Shown one piece after another: positions 35,200-43,649 of a stretch of 64,000 nt of DNA (position 1 is its first letter; the number at the start of each line of letters is the position of its first letter). The DNA is taken from NCBI RefSeq assembly GCF_000934545.1, contig NZ_CP010554.1:248001-312000 (forward strand), written 5' to 3'. A program made the translations under genes and the position numbers. This DNA comes from Rugosibacter aromaticivorans. Its GTDB lineage: Bacteria; Pseudomonadota; Gammaproteobacteria; Burkholderiales; Rhodocyclaceae. The notes beneath the pieces are model-generated. The model worked only from the letters and a program-made list of their open reading frames with translations. It searched no databases and was not told the DNA's origin.

Positions 35200-35225
35200 T
35201 TTTCGTTCAATTCCATAGCCAATTC

Positions 35226-36119
35226 ATGTCCGAATCCACATCTCCCCTCGCTTCATTTTTACGCAGTGGCTGGCCTGCGCTGCTCGCAACCTTAAGTATC
35301 TGGGCGGGCTTTATTCTGGTGTCGCGGGCTGCCGGCAAAGGTGTGCTGACTGCCTGGGATGTCACTGCGTTGCGCCTCGGTATGGGTGGCTTTATCTCCC
35401 TGTTCTTTCTGCCGCGCATCACGCTGCCACCGCCAAAAACCGTGCTGCTGTTTGCGTTGTTCGGTGGCATCGGCTATGCCTGCTTTGTTTATTCTGGTTT
35501 TCGTCTCGCTCCGGCAGCGCATGGGGCGGTTCTGGCACCGGGTGGTCTCCCCTTTGCCACGGCAATCGTTGCCTGGCTCTGGCTGAAAAAAGTCCCCAAC
35601 CGAGGGCAAATGCTGGCGTTGCTCGGCGTGCTGGCCGGCATCATTCTGATCGCTACCGACACACTGTCGGCCAGTGGACAGATCACCGGCTGGCAGTTAG
35701 TAGGCGACCTGCTGTTCATCTGCGCTTCGTTTTCATGGGCCATCTTCACCCTGTTACTGCGTCAGAACCCCATGCCGCCATTGGCAGCGACAGTCACCAC
35801 CGTGCTGGGCGGCGCGTTGCTGTATTTGCCGTTCTGGTGGTTTTTTCTGCCCAGCACACTGCCCAGCGCATCGCACGGTGAAATCGCGCTACAGGCTTTG
35901 TATCAAGGGGTGCTGGTGGTTTTTGTCGCCCTGCTGCTTTACGCGCAGGCGGTGCGCCAGCTCGGGCTGCAAATCGTGGCGCTCACCCTGGGCATGGTTC
36001 CCGTGCTGGCGTCCCTTGCTGCCGTACCTGTGCTGGGTGAGCCGCTCTCGCTGCTGGCCTTGGCCGGCCTCGCGGCGGTTACTGTAGCCGCCGTGCTGGG
36101 CGTGCGCGCCAGCCGGTAA
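35226..36119 (+). CDS. EamA/DMT-family transporter
   Basis: A 297-residue membrane protein with ten predicted helices arranged as two EamA repeats (residues about 12-145 and 160-292). Recognisable parts are WAGFILVSRAAGKGVLTAWDVTALRLG, LAPAAHGAVLAPGGLPFATAIVAWLWLKKVP in the first repeat, and VPVLASLAAVPVLGEPLSLLALAGL in the second. It belongs to the drug/metabolite transporter superfamily and probably exports an amino acid or metabolite; the substrate is not shown. Monocistronic, divergent from purT. Confidence 0.85.
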   Translation: MSESTSPLASFLRSGWPALLATLSIWAGFILVSRAAGKGVLTAWDVTALRLGMGGFISLFFLPRITLPPPKTVLLFALFGGIGYACFVYSGFRLAPAAHGAVLAPGGLPFATAIVAWLWLKKVPNRGQMLALLGVLAGIILIATDTLSASGQITGWQLVGDLLFICASFSWAIFTLLLRQNPMPPLAATVTTVLGGALLYLPFWWFFLPSTLPSASHGEIALQALYQGVLVVFVALLLYAQAVRQLGLQIVALTLGMVPVLASLAAVPVLGEPLSLLALAGLAAVTVAAVLGVRASR

Positions 36120-36230
36120 TGCTTTTTGCATTGTGGAATAAATATAGAACAGAAGAATCTAAGCCTGCCGCTGCCAGTTTTGTAAAATGGCAGCCGTTGA
36201 AGAATCAAAAATGAAAACAAGGAAGTAAAT

Positions 36231-37007
36231 ATGGCATCCGTTGCAACCGAGAAAGTCATCAGCGTCCATCACTGGAACGACACGCTATTTAGTTTCCGCA
36301 CCACGCGCGATCGTGGTCTGCGCTTCGAGAACGGGCATTTCATCATGATCGGCCTGGAAGTAGATGGCCGCCCGTTGCTGCGCGCCTACAGCATCGCCAG
36401 CCCGAACCATGAAGAATACCTTGAGTTTTTCAGCATCAAGGTCGCCAGCGGTCCACTCACCTCACGCCTGCAAAAAATCGAAGTGGGCACCTCAGTCCTG
36501 GTGGGCAGCAAACCCACAGGCACGTTGGTGATTCGTGATTTGAAGCCAGGGAAAAATCTTTATCTTTTTTCCACCGGCACGGGCCTCGCGCCGTTTTTGA
36601 GCATCGTGCAAGACCCTGAAACCTACGCCGCGTTTGAAAAAGTGGTGCTGATTCATGGCGTGCGCTACACCAGCGAGCTGGCCTACGCCAAATTATTTAC
36701 CGAGGATTTGCCGCAGCATGAATTCTTGGGCGATATGGTGAAGGAACAACTCATTTACTACCCCACCGTTACGCGCGAGCCCTTCCGCAATCAAGGCCGC
36801 ATCACCACGCTGATCGAATCCGGCAAGCTTTTCGCCGACATCGGCCTGCCACCGCTGGATCCAGCCAATGATCGGGTCATGATCTGCGGCAGCCCGCACA
36901 TGCTGGCCGACTGCTCAACCCTGCTCGATGCACGCGGCTTTGCGATTTCGCCACACACTGGCGTGGCTGGCGATTACGTCATCGAGCGCGCGTTCGTCGA
37001 GCGCTGA
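36231..37007 (+). CDS. fpr: Ferredoxin-NADP+ reductase
   Basis: A 258-residue bacterial-type flavodoxin/ferredoxin-NADP+ reductase. The FAD site is RPLLRAYSIASPNHEEYLEFFSIKV (RxYS motif). The NADP site includes LFSTGTGLAPFLSIVQDP and VMICGSPHMLADCSTLLDARGF, and the C-terminus ends in YVIERAFVER, as in the Azotobacter/Rhodobacter subclass. It exchanges electrons between NADPH and ferredoxin or flavodoxin, often in oxidative stress defence. AAGGAAG lies about six bases before the ATG. It stands alone and is followed by the decayed DUF4160/DUF2442 genes. Confidence 0.92.
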   Translation: MASVATEKVISVHHWNDTLFSFRTTRDRGLRFENGHFIMIGLEVDGRPLLRAYSIASPNHEEYLEFFSIKVASGPLTSRLQKIEVGTSVLVGSKPTGTLVIRDLKPGKNLYLFSTGTGLAPFLSIVQDPETYAAFEKVVLIHGVRYTSELAYAKLFTEDLPQHEFLGDMVKEQLIYYPTVTREPFRNQGRITTLIESGKLFADIGLPPLDPANDRVMICGSPHMLADCSTLLDARGFAISPHTGVAGDYVIERAFVER

Positions 37008-37026
37008 GGCGGTAGAAAATCCCGCT

Positions 37027-37134
37027 TGGAAACACAGGGGGCTTTCTCAAAAGCAGATTAATGAGGCCTTGGCTTGGGTTCATACTCATCATGAGGAGAT
37101 CACGCATGCCTGGCGCATCTACTTCGGCGATTGA
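37027..37134 (+). pseudogene. DUF4160 C-terminal remnant
   Basis: In one frame this stretch reads WKHRGLSQKQINEALAWV then HTHHEEITHAWRIYFGD and stops. This resembles the last helix region of DUF4160 proteins, which pair with DUF2442 as putative toxin-antitoxin modules. The front part of the gene is missing; fpr lies directly upstream. It overlaps the start of the DUF2442 remnant by 29 bases, as in intact pairs. Confidence 0.55.
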
Positions 37135-37361
37135 AGTTTCCTTGATATCAAGCGAGGGTTTTTGGCTGCGCTTGGACAACGAAGAGCTTTTGTTTCCTAT
37201 GCAGAATTCCCGTGATTCAAGCGGGCCACTGTTGAGCAAACGACTATGCTTGAGCGGCCATCGGCCGATCACCTTTATTGGTCTTAGTTGACCTTGCGGT
37301 TGCATCCATCCGTAATCCGGCGTTGTTTCCATTAGTTTCCAAGCCGAATTCATCAATTTAG
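37106..37361 (+). pseudogene. DUF2442 pseudogene with two frameshifts and two stops
   Basis: GGAG precedes the ATG at 37106. The first frame reads AIEVSLISSEGFWLRLDNEELLFP. After a shift near 37197 it continues YAEFP-stop-FKRATVEQTTMLERPSADHLYWS-stop, where the TGA at 37213 stands for the usual tryptophan of PWF. After another shift near 37300 it reads ASIRNPALFPLVSK and ends at the TAG 37359-37361. Joined together these match a complete DUF2442 protein, so this is a clear pseudogene of a former two-gene module. Confidence 0.75.
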
Positions 37362-37394
37362 CGGGCGCGATAAGACGCGCTGCTGGTCACGCTG

Positions 37395-37916
37395 CTATTC
37401 AAAATAAGTTCGCGCTTCCTCAAGCCGCGTGGCGAACCAGCCGCTGGTCAGGCTGTCGATTCTGACTTTTCCCCGGCTGCTTGGTGCGTGGATAAAGCGG
37501 CCTTCGCCAATGTAGATGCCTACGTGCGAGTGCGGCCGGTTGAGGGTGTTGAAAAATACCAGGTCGCCGGGTTGCATGCGCGCTATGTCCACAGCACGGC
37601 CGCGTCGTGCGATGTCGGCGGCGGAGCCTTGCAGTTTGAGGTTGGCCGACTGATCAAAAACATAGCTGACCATGCCGCTGCAATCGAGTCCAGCTTCGGG
37701 GTTTTTGCCGCCGAAGCGGTAGCCGGTATTGATCAGTCCAAGCGAAAACAGAACCACTTCGTTGGCTTTTTCGCGCGCAGCAAGAGAATGCGCCGCACCC
37801 CAAGGGTACTTGCTGCGCGGCGTCTCACCAGCGCCGACTTTTGTGACCGGTGCGCTGCTGCACGCTGCAAGCAGCAGCACGCCGGGAATCAGCAGGGTGA
37901 GCCAGAGTGATCGCAT
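37395..37916 (-). CDS. NlpC/P60 lipoprotein peptidase with repeat-derived N-terminus
   Basis: A 173-residue cell-wall peptidase of the NlpC/P60 family. The signal peptide is MRSLWLTLLIPGVLLLAAC with a lipobox, so the mature protein is membrane-anchored from Cys19. The catalytic cysteine is in GLDCSGMVSYVF, and the histidine in RPHSHVGIYIGEGRFIHAP. It should cut peptide cross-links in peptidoglycan. Residues about 25-41 (KVGAGETPRSKYPWG) are encoded by a nearly complete copy of the dispersed element and form a linker between the lipid anchor and the domain. The start at 37916 is chosen for the signal peptide. Confidence 0.88.
   Translation of the reverse strand: MRSLWLTLLIPGVLLLAACSSAPVTKVGAGETPRSKYPWGAAHSLAAREKANEVVLFSLGLINTGYRFGGKNPEAGLDCSGMVSYVFDQSANLKLQGSAADIARRGRAVDIARMQPGDLVFFNTLNRPHSHVGIYIGEGRFIHAPSSRGKVRIDSLTSGWFATRLEEARTYFE
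37795..37842 (-). repeat. Near full-length dispersed element in the NlpC lipoprotein gene
   Basis: Minus strand: AAAAGTCGGCGCTGGTGA, GACGCCGCGCAGC, AAGTACCCTTGGGGTGC. The 3' half is the degenerate counterpart of the GTCC-TTGG-GGAC hairpin of the intergenic copies. Confidence 0.78.
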
Positions 37917-37985
37917 TGTTTTGTATTTATTCGAGGCGCATTGTTTGATAGAAGAGTGCATCGTAAGGAACGGGGGCGCGTGGCG

Positions 37986-39176
37986 TCAACCTGGGCCAGA
38001 CATGGTGTAGTGCTTTCCATACCCGGTCATGCCGACGAGCAGACGCACCAGCGCATAGGCGGCGGTGTTGATTTGCCGCATCAGCCATGAACGATTTTTC
38101 GCCCCATGGTGAATTTCGACCGCATCGCGGCTGATCGCCGAGCGCAGATGCGTAGCGAGTTCGAGTGCGAATGGCCGGTCACGCGAGATGATATTGGCTT
38201 CACGCGATAGCAGCAGGCTGAAGGGGTCGATGTTCGATGAGCCAACGGTAGCCCATTCACCATCGATGACTGCCACCTTGGCGTGTAGAAAGGCAGCCTG
38301 ATATTCGAAAATACGCACACCGGCATTCAGCAGGCTGTCGTAAATCGCCTGCATGGCGTGATGTTGAAGTACGTGGTCGGTGCGGCCCTGCAATAGCAGG
38401 GCCACGTTAACGCCGCGCTGGGCGGCGTCTATCAGCGCATCGAGAAAGCGCCGCCCGGGTAAAAAATAGGCATTGGCGATGATGATTTCTCGCTGCGCAT
38501 CAGTCATTGCTTCGAGATAAGCTTCTTCGATATCGCGTCGGTGACGCAGGTTGTCGCGAATCACCAAGGCGGCGCGCACTGTGCCTTTGGGTTGTGGTGG
38601 GGATGGTTGAAAGCTTGGCGCATGCGGGCGATGGCCCAGATGCGACCAGCGCACGATATGCCACACATGACGCATAGCCGCGTGAATTGTGGCAACCAGC
38701 GGGCCTTCGATGCGCGCTGCATAATCAAAGCGTGGAGCAGATACGCCTGCCTCGAAATCGCTGTTCACATTGATGCCGCCGACAAAAGCCAGGTGGCCGT
38801 CGATCACGGCTAACTTGCGATGCAGTCGGCGCAGGCGATGCCAATGCAAGCGTCGTTGCTGGGGCTGGGGGCGATAAACCAACAGCTCGACGCCATCGGC
38901 GATGAGCGAAGCGCCGAGGTTCGTTACGAATTCGCGCGCACCGAAGCCATCAACCAGCACCCGCACGGCAACGTCGCGCCGAGCCGCCCGAGCCAGCGCC
39001 GCAGCGACACTGCGTCCGGTTTCGTCATCGGCAAAAATATAGGTTTCCAGATGCACTTCGTGCGTTGCGCCATCAATCGCCGCGATCAGCACCGGGAAAT
39101 ACGCCACACCCGTCGCCAGAAGCTGTAGCGTGTTGCCGGATGAAAAGTCTTGAGTCCGTCTCTGGGCGGCGCTCAT
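37986..39176 (-). CDS. Cardiolipin synthase-like phospholipase D family protein
   Basis: A 396-residue phosphatidyltransferase with two PLD motifs: HRKLAVIDGHLAFVGGINVNSD (HxK...D) and HAKVAVIDGEWATVGSSNIDPFSL. It resembles ClsB (YbhO), which makes cardiolipin from phosphatidylglycerol and another phospholipid. There are no N-terminal membrane helices. The ATG at 39176 overlaps the stop of the upstream endonuclease-like gene (ATGA), the same pairing as ybhP-ybhO in E. coli. Codons 4-11 (AQRRTQDF) lie in a module B-like stretch. Confidence 0.87.
   Translation of the reverse strand: MSAAQRRTQDFSSGNTLQLLATGVAYFPVLIAAIDGATHEVHLETYIFADDETGRSVAAALARAARRDVAVRVLVDGFGAREFVTNLGASLIADGVELLVYRPQPQQRRLHWHRLRRLHRKLAVIDGHLAFVGGINVNSDFEAGVSAPRFDYAARIEGPLVATIHAAMRHVWHIVRWSHLGHRPHAPSFQPSPPQPKGTVRAALVIRDNLRHRRDIEEAYLEAMTDAQREIIIANAYFLPGRRFLDALIDAAQRGVNVALLLQGRTDHVLQHHAMQAIYDSLLNAGVRIFEYQAAFLHAKVAVIDGEWATVGSSNIDPFSLLLSREANIISRDRPFALELATHLRSAISRDAVEIHHGAKNRSWLMRQINTAAYALVRLLVGMTGYGKHYTMSGPG
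39142..39172 (+). repeat. Module B-like stretch at the cls start
   Basis: GAAAAGTCTTGAGTCC followed by GTCTCTGGGCGGCGC. The part CGTCTCTGGGC is shared with 50934-50944, and its complement CCAGAGACGG with 1487 and 15011. Confidence 0.45.
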
Positions 39177-39967
39177 GGGATGGCGATTTGCAGCTTGGCG
39201 GAAAGCGCTGCGTGGTCTGAGATGCTTGACCACGGCAGGCCAGCGTGGCGATGCGCAGCGGTGACTGTTAACCCGCGCTGATAAATGCGGTCGAGCCGGA
39301 ACAGCGGCAGCGCAGCGGGATAACTGCGCGATGGGCGCACTGCTTTATGTTGCCCCGCGCGCTGACCCGCATTCGGATTCGCACTGGTGAATATCTCGCT
39401 CAGCCCCAGTCGCTGTGTCAGTATTTCGCCGGCATGATTACGCCAGTCATTGAAATCGCCGGCAATCAGCAGCGGCGCATCAGGCATCACCATGGCGTCG
39501 ATATAGCTGGCCAGCGCGTCAAGCTGCCAGCGGCGCGAACGCGCAAAGAGCGACAAATGCACGCACACGCAATGCAGCGCTTGGTTGAGTTGTGGCAGTT
39601 CAACGGCGCAATGCAGCAGCCCGCGCCGCTCGAAACGCAGATGCGTTACGTCCTGGTTGTATTCGTGCAAGATGGGGAAGCGCGACAGAATGGCATTGCC
39701 GTGATGGCCGTGGTCATACACCATGTTTTGGCCATAGGCGCTGTTGTGCCACACACCGGCGGCGAGAAACTCATGCTGCGGTGCAGATGGCCAATGCGCA
39801 TGCTGCGCAGCGTGTTTCAGATGCAGCCCTTGTACTTCTTGCAGAAACACAATATCGGCATCCAGCGCACGCAGGCGTTCACGCAGCTCGTGCACCATCA
39901 TGCGGCGATTGAACTGGGAAAATCCTTTATGAATATTCCAGGTAGCGACTGAAATCGGCAGCGTCAC
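39173..39967 (-). CDS. Endonuclease/exonuclease/phosphatase family protein
   Basis: A 264-residue EEP-fold phosphoesterase related to E. coli YbhP. Motifs are ATWNIHKG at the start, DIVFLQEVQG with the metal-binding glutamate, LIAGDFNDWRNH, and the final SISDHAALSAKL with the catalytic histidine. It probably hydrolyses a phosphoester, perhaps on lipids given its coupling to the cardiolipin synthase gene. It lies nine bases after the queuosine-precursor transporter gene, on the same strand. Confidence 0.85.
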   Translation of the reverse strand: MTLPISVATWNIHKGFSQFNRRMMVHELRERLRALDADIVFLQEVQGLHLKHAAQHAHWPSAPQHEFLAAGVWHNSAYGQNMVYDHGHHGNAILSRFPILHEYNQDVTHLRFERRGLLHCAVELPQLNQALHCVCVHLSLFARSRRWQLDALASYIDAMVMPDAPLLIAGDFNDWRNHAGEILTQRLGLSEIFTSANPNAGQRAGQHKAVRPSRSYPAALPLFRLDRIYQRGLTVTAAHRHAGLPWSSISDHAALSAKLQIAIP

Positions 39968-39976
39968 GTCTCAGGA

Positions 39977-40681
39977 CTAAATGCGAAACGGGTTGAAGTC
40001 GGTGTTGCGATCGTACCAGTCTTCGTTCTCGGCATGCTTGAGGAAGGCAACGACACGGTAAGTAACTGGCGTCATGACAATCTCCCAACTGGTCTTCAGC
40101 ACATACTGGGTGAGGGCGATTGTTGCGACCTGGGCATCGGGCCAGATACCGTAGAAGGCAATGACGTAGAACAGGCCGGAATCCACTGCTTCGCCGACCA
40201 GTGTCGAACCTATGGTGCGCGTCCACAGCCAGCGGCCCGCGCTCCAGATTTTCATTTTCGCCATGACGTAGCTGTTGGCGAAACTGCCGCACCAGAAGGC
40301 GATCATGGAGCCTGCAACGATGCGCCAGGTATTGCCAAACACTGCTTCGAGATGCGTCTGATAGCTTTGGTTGAATTCGTCCGGCACGGGGGGCAATGCG
40401 AGCACCACGGCGGCCATGAAGCTGGCGAAGGCGAGCGCCGCAAAGCCTGCCCAAACCACGCGCCGGTCACGGCCATAACCGTAAACCTCGGTGAGGATGT
40501 CGCCGAAAATGTAGGAGATCGGGAAGAACAGCACGCCGCCACTGAAGGAAACCGCGCCAATCAGCGGCAATGTGAGTTGCGCCGCTTTGGCTGCACCGAT
40601 CAGGTTGGCGCAGAGCAGGACGCAGACAAAAGCCGCCATGACAAAATCATAATAGCGGTAACTGCGTTGCGGTGATTTCAT
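39977..40681 (-). CDS. Queuosine precursor transporter (YhhQ/VUT family)
   Basis: A 234-residue integral membrane protein with six or more helices of the VUT/YhhQ family, which takes up the queuosine precursor preQ0 or preQ1. Signatures are FPISYIFGDILTEVYGYGRDRRVVW, FWCGSFANSYVMAKMKIWSAGRWLWTRTIGSTLVGEAVDS and a C-terminal LKTSWEIVMTPVTYRVVAFLK. It is probably the first gene of a unit with the EEP and cls genes, which follow with nine-base spacing and an overlap. Confidence 0.87.
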   Translation of the reverse strand: MKSPQRSYRYYDFVMAAFVCVLLCANLIGAAKAAQLTLPLIGAVSFSGGVLFFPISYIFGDILTEVYGYGRDRRVVWAGFAALAFASFMAAVVLALPPVPDEFNQSYQTHLEAVFGNTWRIVAGSMIAFWCGSFANSYVMAKMKIWSAGRWLWTRTIGSTLVGEAVDSGLFYVIAFYGIWPDAQVATIALTQYVLKTSWEIVMTPVTYRVVAFLKHAENEDWYDRNTDFNPFRI

Positions 40682-40732
40682 TAAGCAATGCTTAAGAAAA
40701 GTTATGCGCAGCGGTATCCAGCAGGACGGCGC

Positions 40733-41833
40733 TCATGATACGGCGAGCATACGTTCCAGCGCGGTCTTGGCAGGTACGGCTTCATGTTCTGGTACCTTGA
40801 TTTGATTGACAGTCTTGCCGGCTACCAGATTTTCCAGCGTCCAGGCCAGATGCTGCGGATCAATGCGCTGCATGGTGGAACACATGCACACCGTGCTGGC
40901 CATGAACTGCACAATCTTGCCTTCGGCCTTGACCTCGCGGGCCAACCGTTCGACCAGATTCAGCTCAGTGCCAACCAGCCAGCGCGTATTGGGCGGGCCT
41001 TCCTTGACGGTCTTGAGAATGTATTCGGTGCTGCCAATATAGTCAGACTGTTTGCACACTTCAAAGCCGCATTCCGGATGCGAGATGACAATGCCATCCG
41101 GATACTGGTTGCGAAACTTGATGATGTCACGCGGCTGGAACATCTGATGCACGGAACAGAAGCCGTGCCACAGAATGATTTTTGCCTTGCTGATTTGCTC
41201 GCGGGTGAGTCCGCCTTGCTCAAGGTCGGGATTCCAGATCACCATTTCATCGAGCGGAATGTTCATCTTGTAGCCGCTCCAGCGGCCCAGATGCTGATCG
41301 GGAAAGAACAACACTTTTTCACGCTGGTTAAACGACCATTCGAGGATCTTGGGTGCGTTGGACGAGGTGCACACAATGCCACCATGCGTGCCGCAGAAGG
41401 CTTTGAGATCGGCAGCAGAGTTGATGTAGGTGACGGGCGTAATTTTTTCGTCAGGATTCATCAACGCCGATAGCTCGCGCCAGCATCGCTCAACCTTGGC
41501 CAGATTGGCCATGTCGGCCATGGAGCAGCCGGCGGCGAGGTCGGGCAGAATCGAAATCTGTTCCGGCCGCGAAAGAATATCGGCGACTTCGGCCATGAAG
41601 TGCACGCCACAGAAGATGATGTTTTCTGCTTCGGCTTCTCCGGCCAGACGCGAGAGCTTGAGCGAGTCACCGGTGAGATCGGCGTGTTCATACACATCGG
41701 CGCGTTGATAGTGGTGGCAAAGCAGCACGGCTTTTTTGCCGAGCGCGGCCTTGGCGGCGCGGATGCGCTCGCCCGCTTCTTTATCGGCCAGCGCGTTGAA
41801 ATGGTCAAATTGTATGGTGGCAGTTTGCATCAT
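40733..41833 (-). CDS. nadA: Quinolinate synthase
   Basis: A 366-residue NadA, condensing iminoaspartate with dihydroxyacetone phosphate to quinolinate in NAD synthesis. The three [4Fe-4S] cysteines are seen in ENIIFCGVHFMAEVA, a middle one in the THGGIVCTSSNA region, and a C-terminal one in MASTVCMCSTMQRI. The N-terminal LLCHHYQRADVYEHADLTGDSLKL is characteristic. The ATG at 41833 lies just after the rhodanese gene; the long in-frame extension upstream overlaps that gene and is rejected. No nadB or nadC is nearby. Confidence 0.92.
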   Translation of the reverse strand: MMQTATIQFDHFNALADKEAGERIRAAKAALGKKAVLLCHHYQRADVYEHADLTGDSLKLSRLAGEAEAENIIFCGVHFMAEVADILSRPEQISILPDLAAGCSMADMANLAKVERCWRELSALMNPDEKITPVTYINSAADLKAFCGTHGGIVCTSSNAPKILEWSFNQREKVLFFPDQHLGRWSGYKMNIPLDEMVIWNPDLEQGGLTREQISKAKIILWHGFCSVHQMFQPRDIIKFRNQYPDGIVISHPECGFEVCKQSDYIGSTEYILKTVKEGPPNTRWLVGTELNLVERLAREVKAEGKIVQFMASTVCMCSTMQRIDPQHLAWTLENLVAGKTVNQIKVPEHEAVPAKTALERMLAVS

Positions 41834-41840
41834 CTTGAAC

Positions 41841-42293
41841 TCAGCTTTGTGTCCAGGGAAGGCCGGCATGACGCCAGCCGTTGGTTTGATTGCGATGGCC
41901 ATGAGCATCTTTATCGCCTTCAAAGCCTTCGAGAATGTTGTAGCAAGCGGAATAGCCTGCTGCAGAAGCCGCTTTGGCAGCCGCACTGGAACGCGCACCC
42001 GAACGGCATAAAAACAATAACAAGGACTCGGCTGTGACGGCGTGTTTTAGCGTTTGAACAAAGTGTGGGTTGGGTTGCATGTCGGGATACGTTAACCATT
42101 CGATTTCGATGGCATCCGGTACACGCCCTACCCAATCACGCTCGGCACGCGTACGTACATCGATAATTACCGCATTCGGCGCAAGTTGGCGAACTTCGTT
42201 CGCCTCTTGTGGTGTCACGGCTCCGGTGTAGGGCAGTTGCAGCTCAGTGGCGCGTGTCTGCGCTAAAGTGAAAATTTCATTCAGACGTCCCAT
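41841..42293 (-). CDS. Rhodanese-like sulfurtransferase
   Basis: A 150-residue single-domain rhodanese. The domain (about residues 25-135) starts with VTPQEANEVRQLAPNAVIIDVRTRAERDWVGRVPDAIEIEW. The active-site loop is FLCRSGARSSAAA with the persulfide cysteine, and the end is NILEGFEGDKDAHGHRN. It could carry sulfur for Fe-S or tRNA modification. It sits seven bases before nadA on the same strand. A link to building the NadA Fe-S cluster is suggestive but unproven. Confidence 0.87.
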   Translation of the reverse strand: MGRLNEIFTLAQTRATELQLPYTGAVTPQEANEVRQLAPNAVIIDVRTRAERDWVGRVPDAIEIEWLTYPDMQPNPHFVQTLKHAVTAESLLLFLCRSGARSSAAAKAASAAGYSACYNILEGFEGDKDAHGHRNQTNGWRHAGLPWTQS

Positions 42294-42344
42294 GATAAGA
42301 AGCCCGCAGTTAGAATGGAGATATTAAGAGTATAGCGTCCCATT

Positions 42345-43538
42345 ATGCTACGCGGAACCCACGACCCCTTGCATCGCCACGCCCCAGACGCCAACCTGCG
42401 CGCCAATCAGCGCTTTGCTGATGGCCAGCGTATTACCTGGGTGAGTGTCGGCGTGAATGTGGTGCTCACTACGATGCAAATGATCGTCGGGTTTTTCGCC
42501 CATTCGCAAAGCTTGATGGCGGATGCGATGCATACATTGGCAGACATCATTTCAGATGGATTTGTTCTGTATGCGAATCGCAAAGGCGCAGAAGCCGCCG
42601 ATGATGCGCACCCCTATGGCCATGGCCGCTATGAAACCGCCGCATCGTTGGTGTTGGGGTTGCTATTGGTGGGTACGGGCGTGGGCATCCTGATTTCGGC
42701 GGCTGAGCGCTTGTCGAATTTGGGTAATTTGCCTCCCGTTGGCGTGGCGGCTATGTGGGCGGCGTTATTCACGCTGGCGGCCAAGGAAGGGCTCTTTCGC
42801 TACATGTTGGGTACAGCAGAACGTTTGCGCTCACCCATGCTGGTGGCTAATGCCTGGCATGCCCGAGCTGATGCGCTCTCTTCGTTGGTGGTGGCAGCAG
42901 GTATTGGTGGCGCATTACTCGGCTTTAATTTTGCGGATGGCGTAGCAGCCATTGTCGTTGGCGCCATGATTGTGCGTGCCGGGTTTCGTTTTGCGTGGGA
43001 AGCCTTAAGCGAGCTTATTGATACCGGGCTATCAGCCGAAGAGGTTGCCGCTATTCGCCAGACGGTTGCTTCCACACCCGGCGTGCTTGGCTTACACGAA
43101 TTGCGCACGCGACACATGGCGCATCAAGTGCTGGTTGATGCCCATGTGCAGGTTGATCCGCGCATTAGTGTTTCAGAAGGCCACTGGATTGCTGAGACAG
43201 CCCGCAACAGCGTGCTTGAAAAGCATGCCGAAGTGCTGGACGTGTTGGTGCATATCGATGCTGAGAATGACACCTCCGGAAATGCCTCACTGAAACTCCC
43301 CGCTCGGCCGATGCTGTTGGCGCATCTACGTGACTTGCTTGGGTGCGAGCCGCCACACTTTAATCGAACCGTATTGCATTATTTGGGTAACCGGGCCGAA
43401 GCCGAAGTTGTATTTTCGGCCAGTTATTTGAACGAAGCACACCTAGAGTTAGAGGACATAAAACATCGATTGGCAAAAGTATTGCCAACCGATCCTTTGT
43501 TTTCCAAGGTGCACATCAGTCAACGAATTGCACCTTAA
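42345..43538 (+). CDS. Cation diffusion facilitator family transporter
   Basis: A 397-residue CDF metal exporter. Six helices lie in residues about 28-215. The metal site of helix 2 is SLMADAMHTLADIISDG and that of helix 5 is ANAWHARADALSSLVV (HxxxD). The cytoplasmic domain follows with LGLHELRTRHMAHQVLVDAHVQVDPRISVSEGHWIAE. It carries an unusual extra C-terminal part of about 90 residues (ARPMLLAHLRDLLGCEPPHFNRTVL), possibly a second regulatory domain. The exported metal (Zn, Fe, Mn, Cd) cannot be told. Its last codons overlap an NtrC site of the glnA promoter. Confidence 0.87.
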   Translation: MLRGTHDPLHRHAPDANLRANQRFADGQRITWVSVGVNVVLTTMQMIVGFFAHSQSLMADAMHTLADIISDGFVLYANRKGAEAADDAHPYGHGRYETAASLVLGLLLVGTGVGILISAAERLSNLGNLPPVGVAAMWAALFTLAAKEGLFRYMLGTAERLRSPMLVANAWHARADALSSLVVAAGIGGALLGFNFADGVAAIVVGAMIVRAGFRFAWEALSELIDTGLSAEEVAAIRQTVASTPGVLGLHELRTRHMAHQVLVDAHVQVDPRISVSEGHWIAETARNSVLEKHAEVLDVLVHIDAENDTSGNASLKLPARPMLLAHLRDLLGCEPPHFNRTVLHYLGNRAEAEVVFSASYLNEAHLELEDIKHRLAKVLPTDPLFSKVHISQRIAP

Positions 43539-43545
43539 CGGTGCA
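43529..43545 (+). promoter_or_regulatory. NtrC enhancer site 1 upstream of glnA
   Basis: TGCAC-CTTAACG-GTGCA is a perfect TGCAC-N7-GTGCA palindrome as used by NtrC, about 120 bases upstream of the sigma-54 promoter. It overlaps the stop codon region of the CDF gene. Confidence 0.75.
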
Positions 43546-43559
43546 TATTGGGAGTGCTA

Positions 43560-43576
43560 TGCACAGATAGTGTGCG
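43560..43576 (+). promoter_or_regulatory. NtrC enhancer site 2 upstream of glnA
   Basis: TGCAC-AGATAGT-GTGCG matches the NtrC palindrome in nine of ten fixed positions and lies 31 bases (three helical turns) from site 1, as expected for cooperative binding. Confidence 0.7.
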
Positions 43577-43649
43577 GTACTGGATGAAGGACTCTCCCTA
43601 AAACCTCTGCAGGAACTTGTGGCACAATTCGTTCCGGTATTGGCGGATG

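Noticed and set aside
39977..40675. Long open frames antisense to real genes, for example opposite the queuosine-precursor transporter and nadA
   Set aside because: They lack recognisable domains and mirror the codon pattern of the real genes on the other strand.
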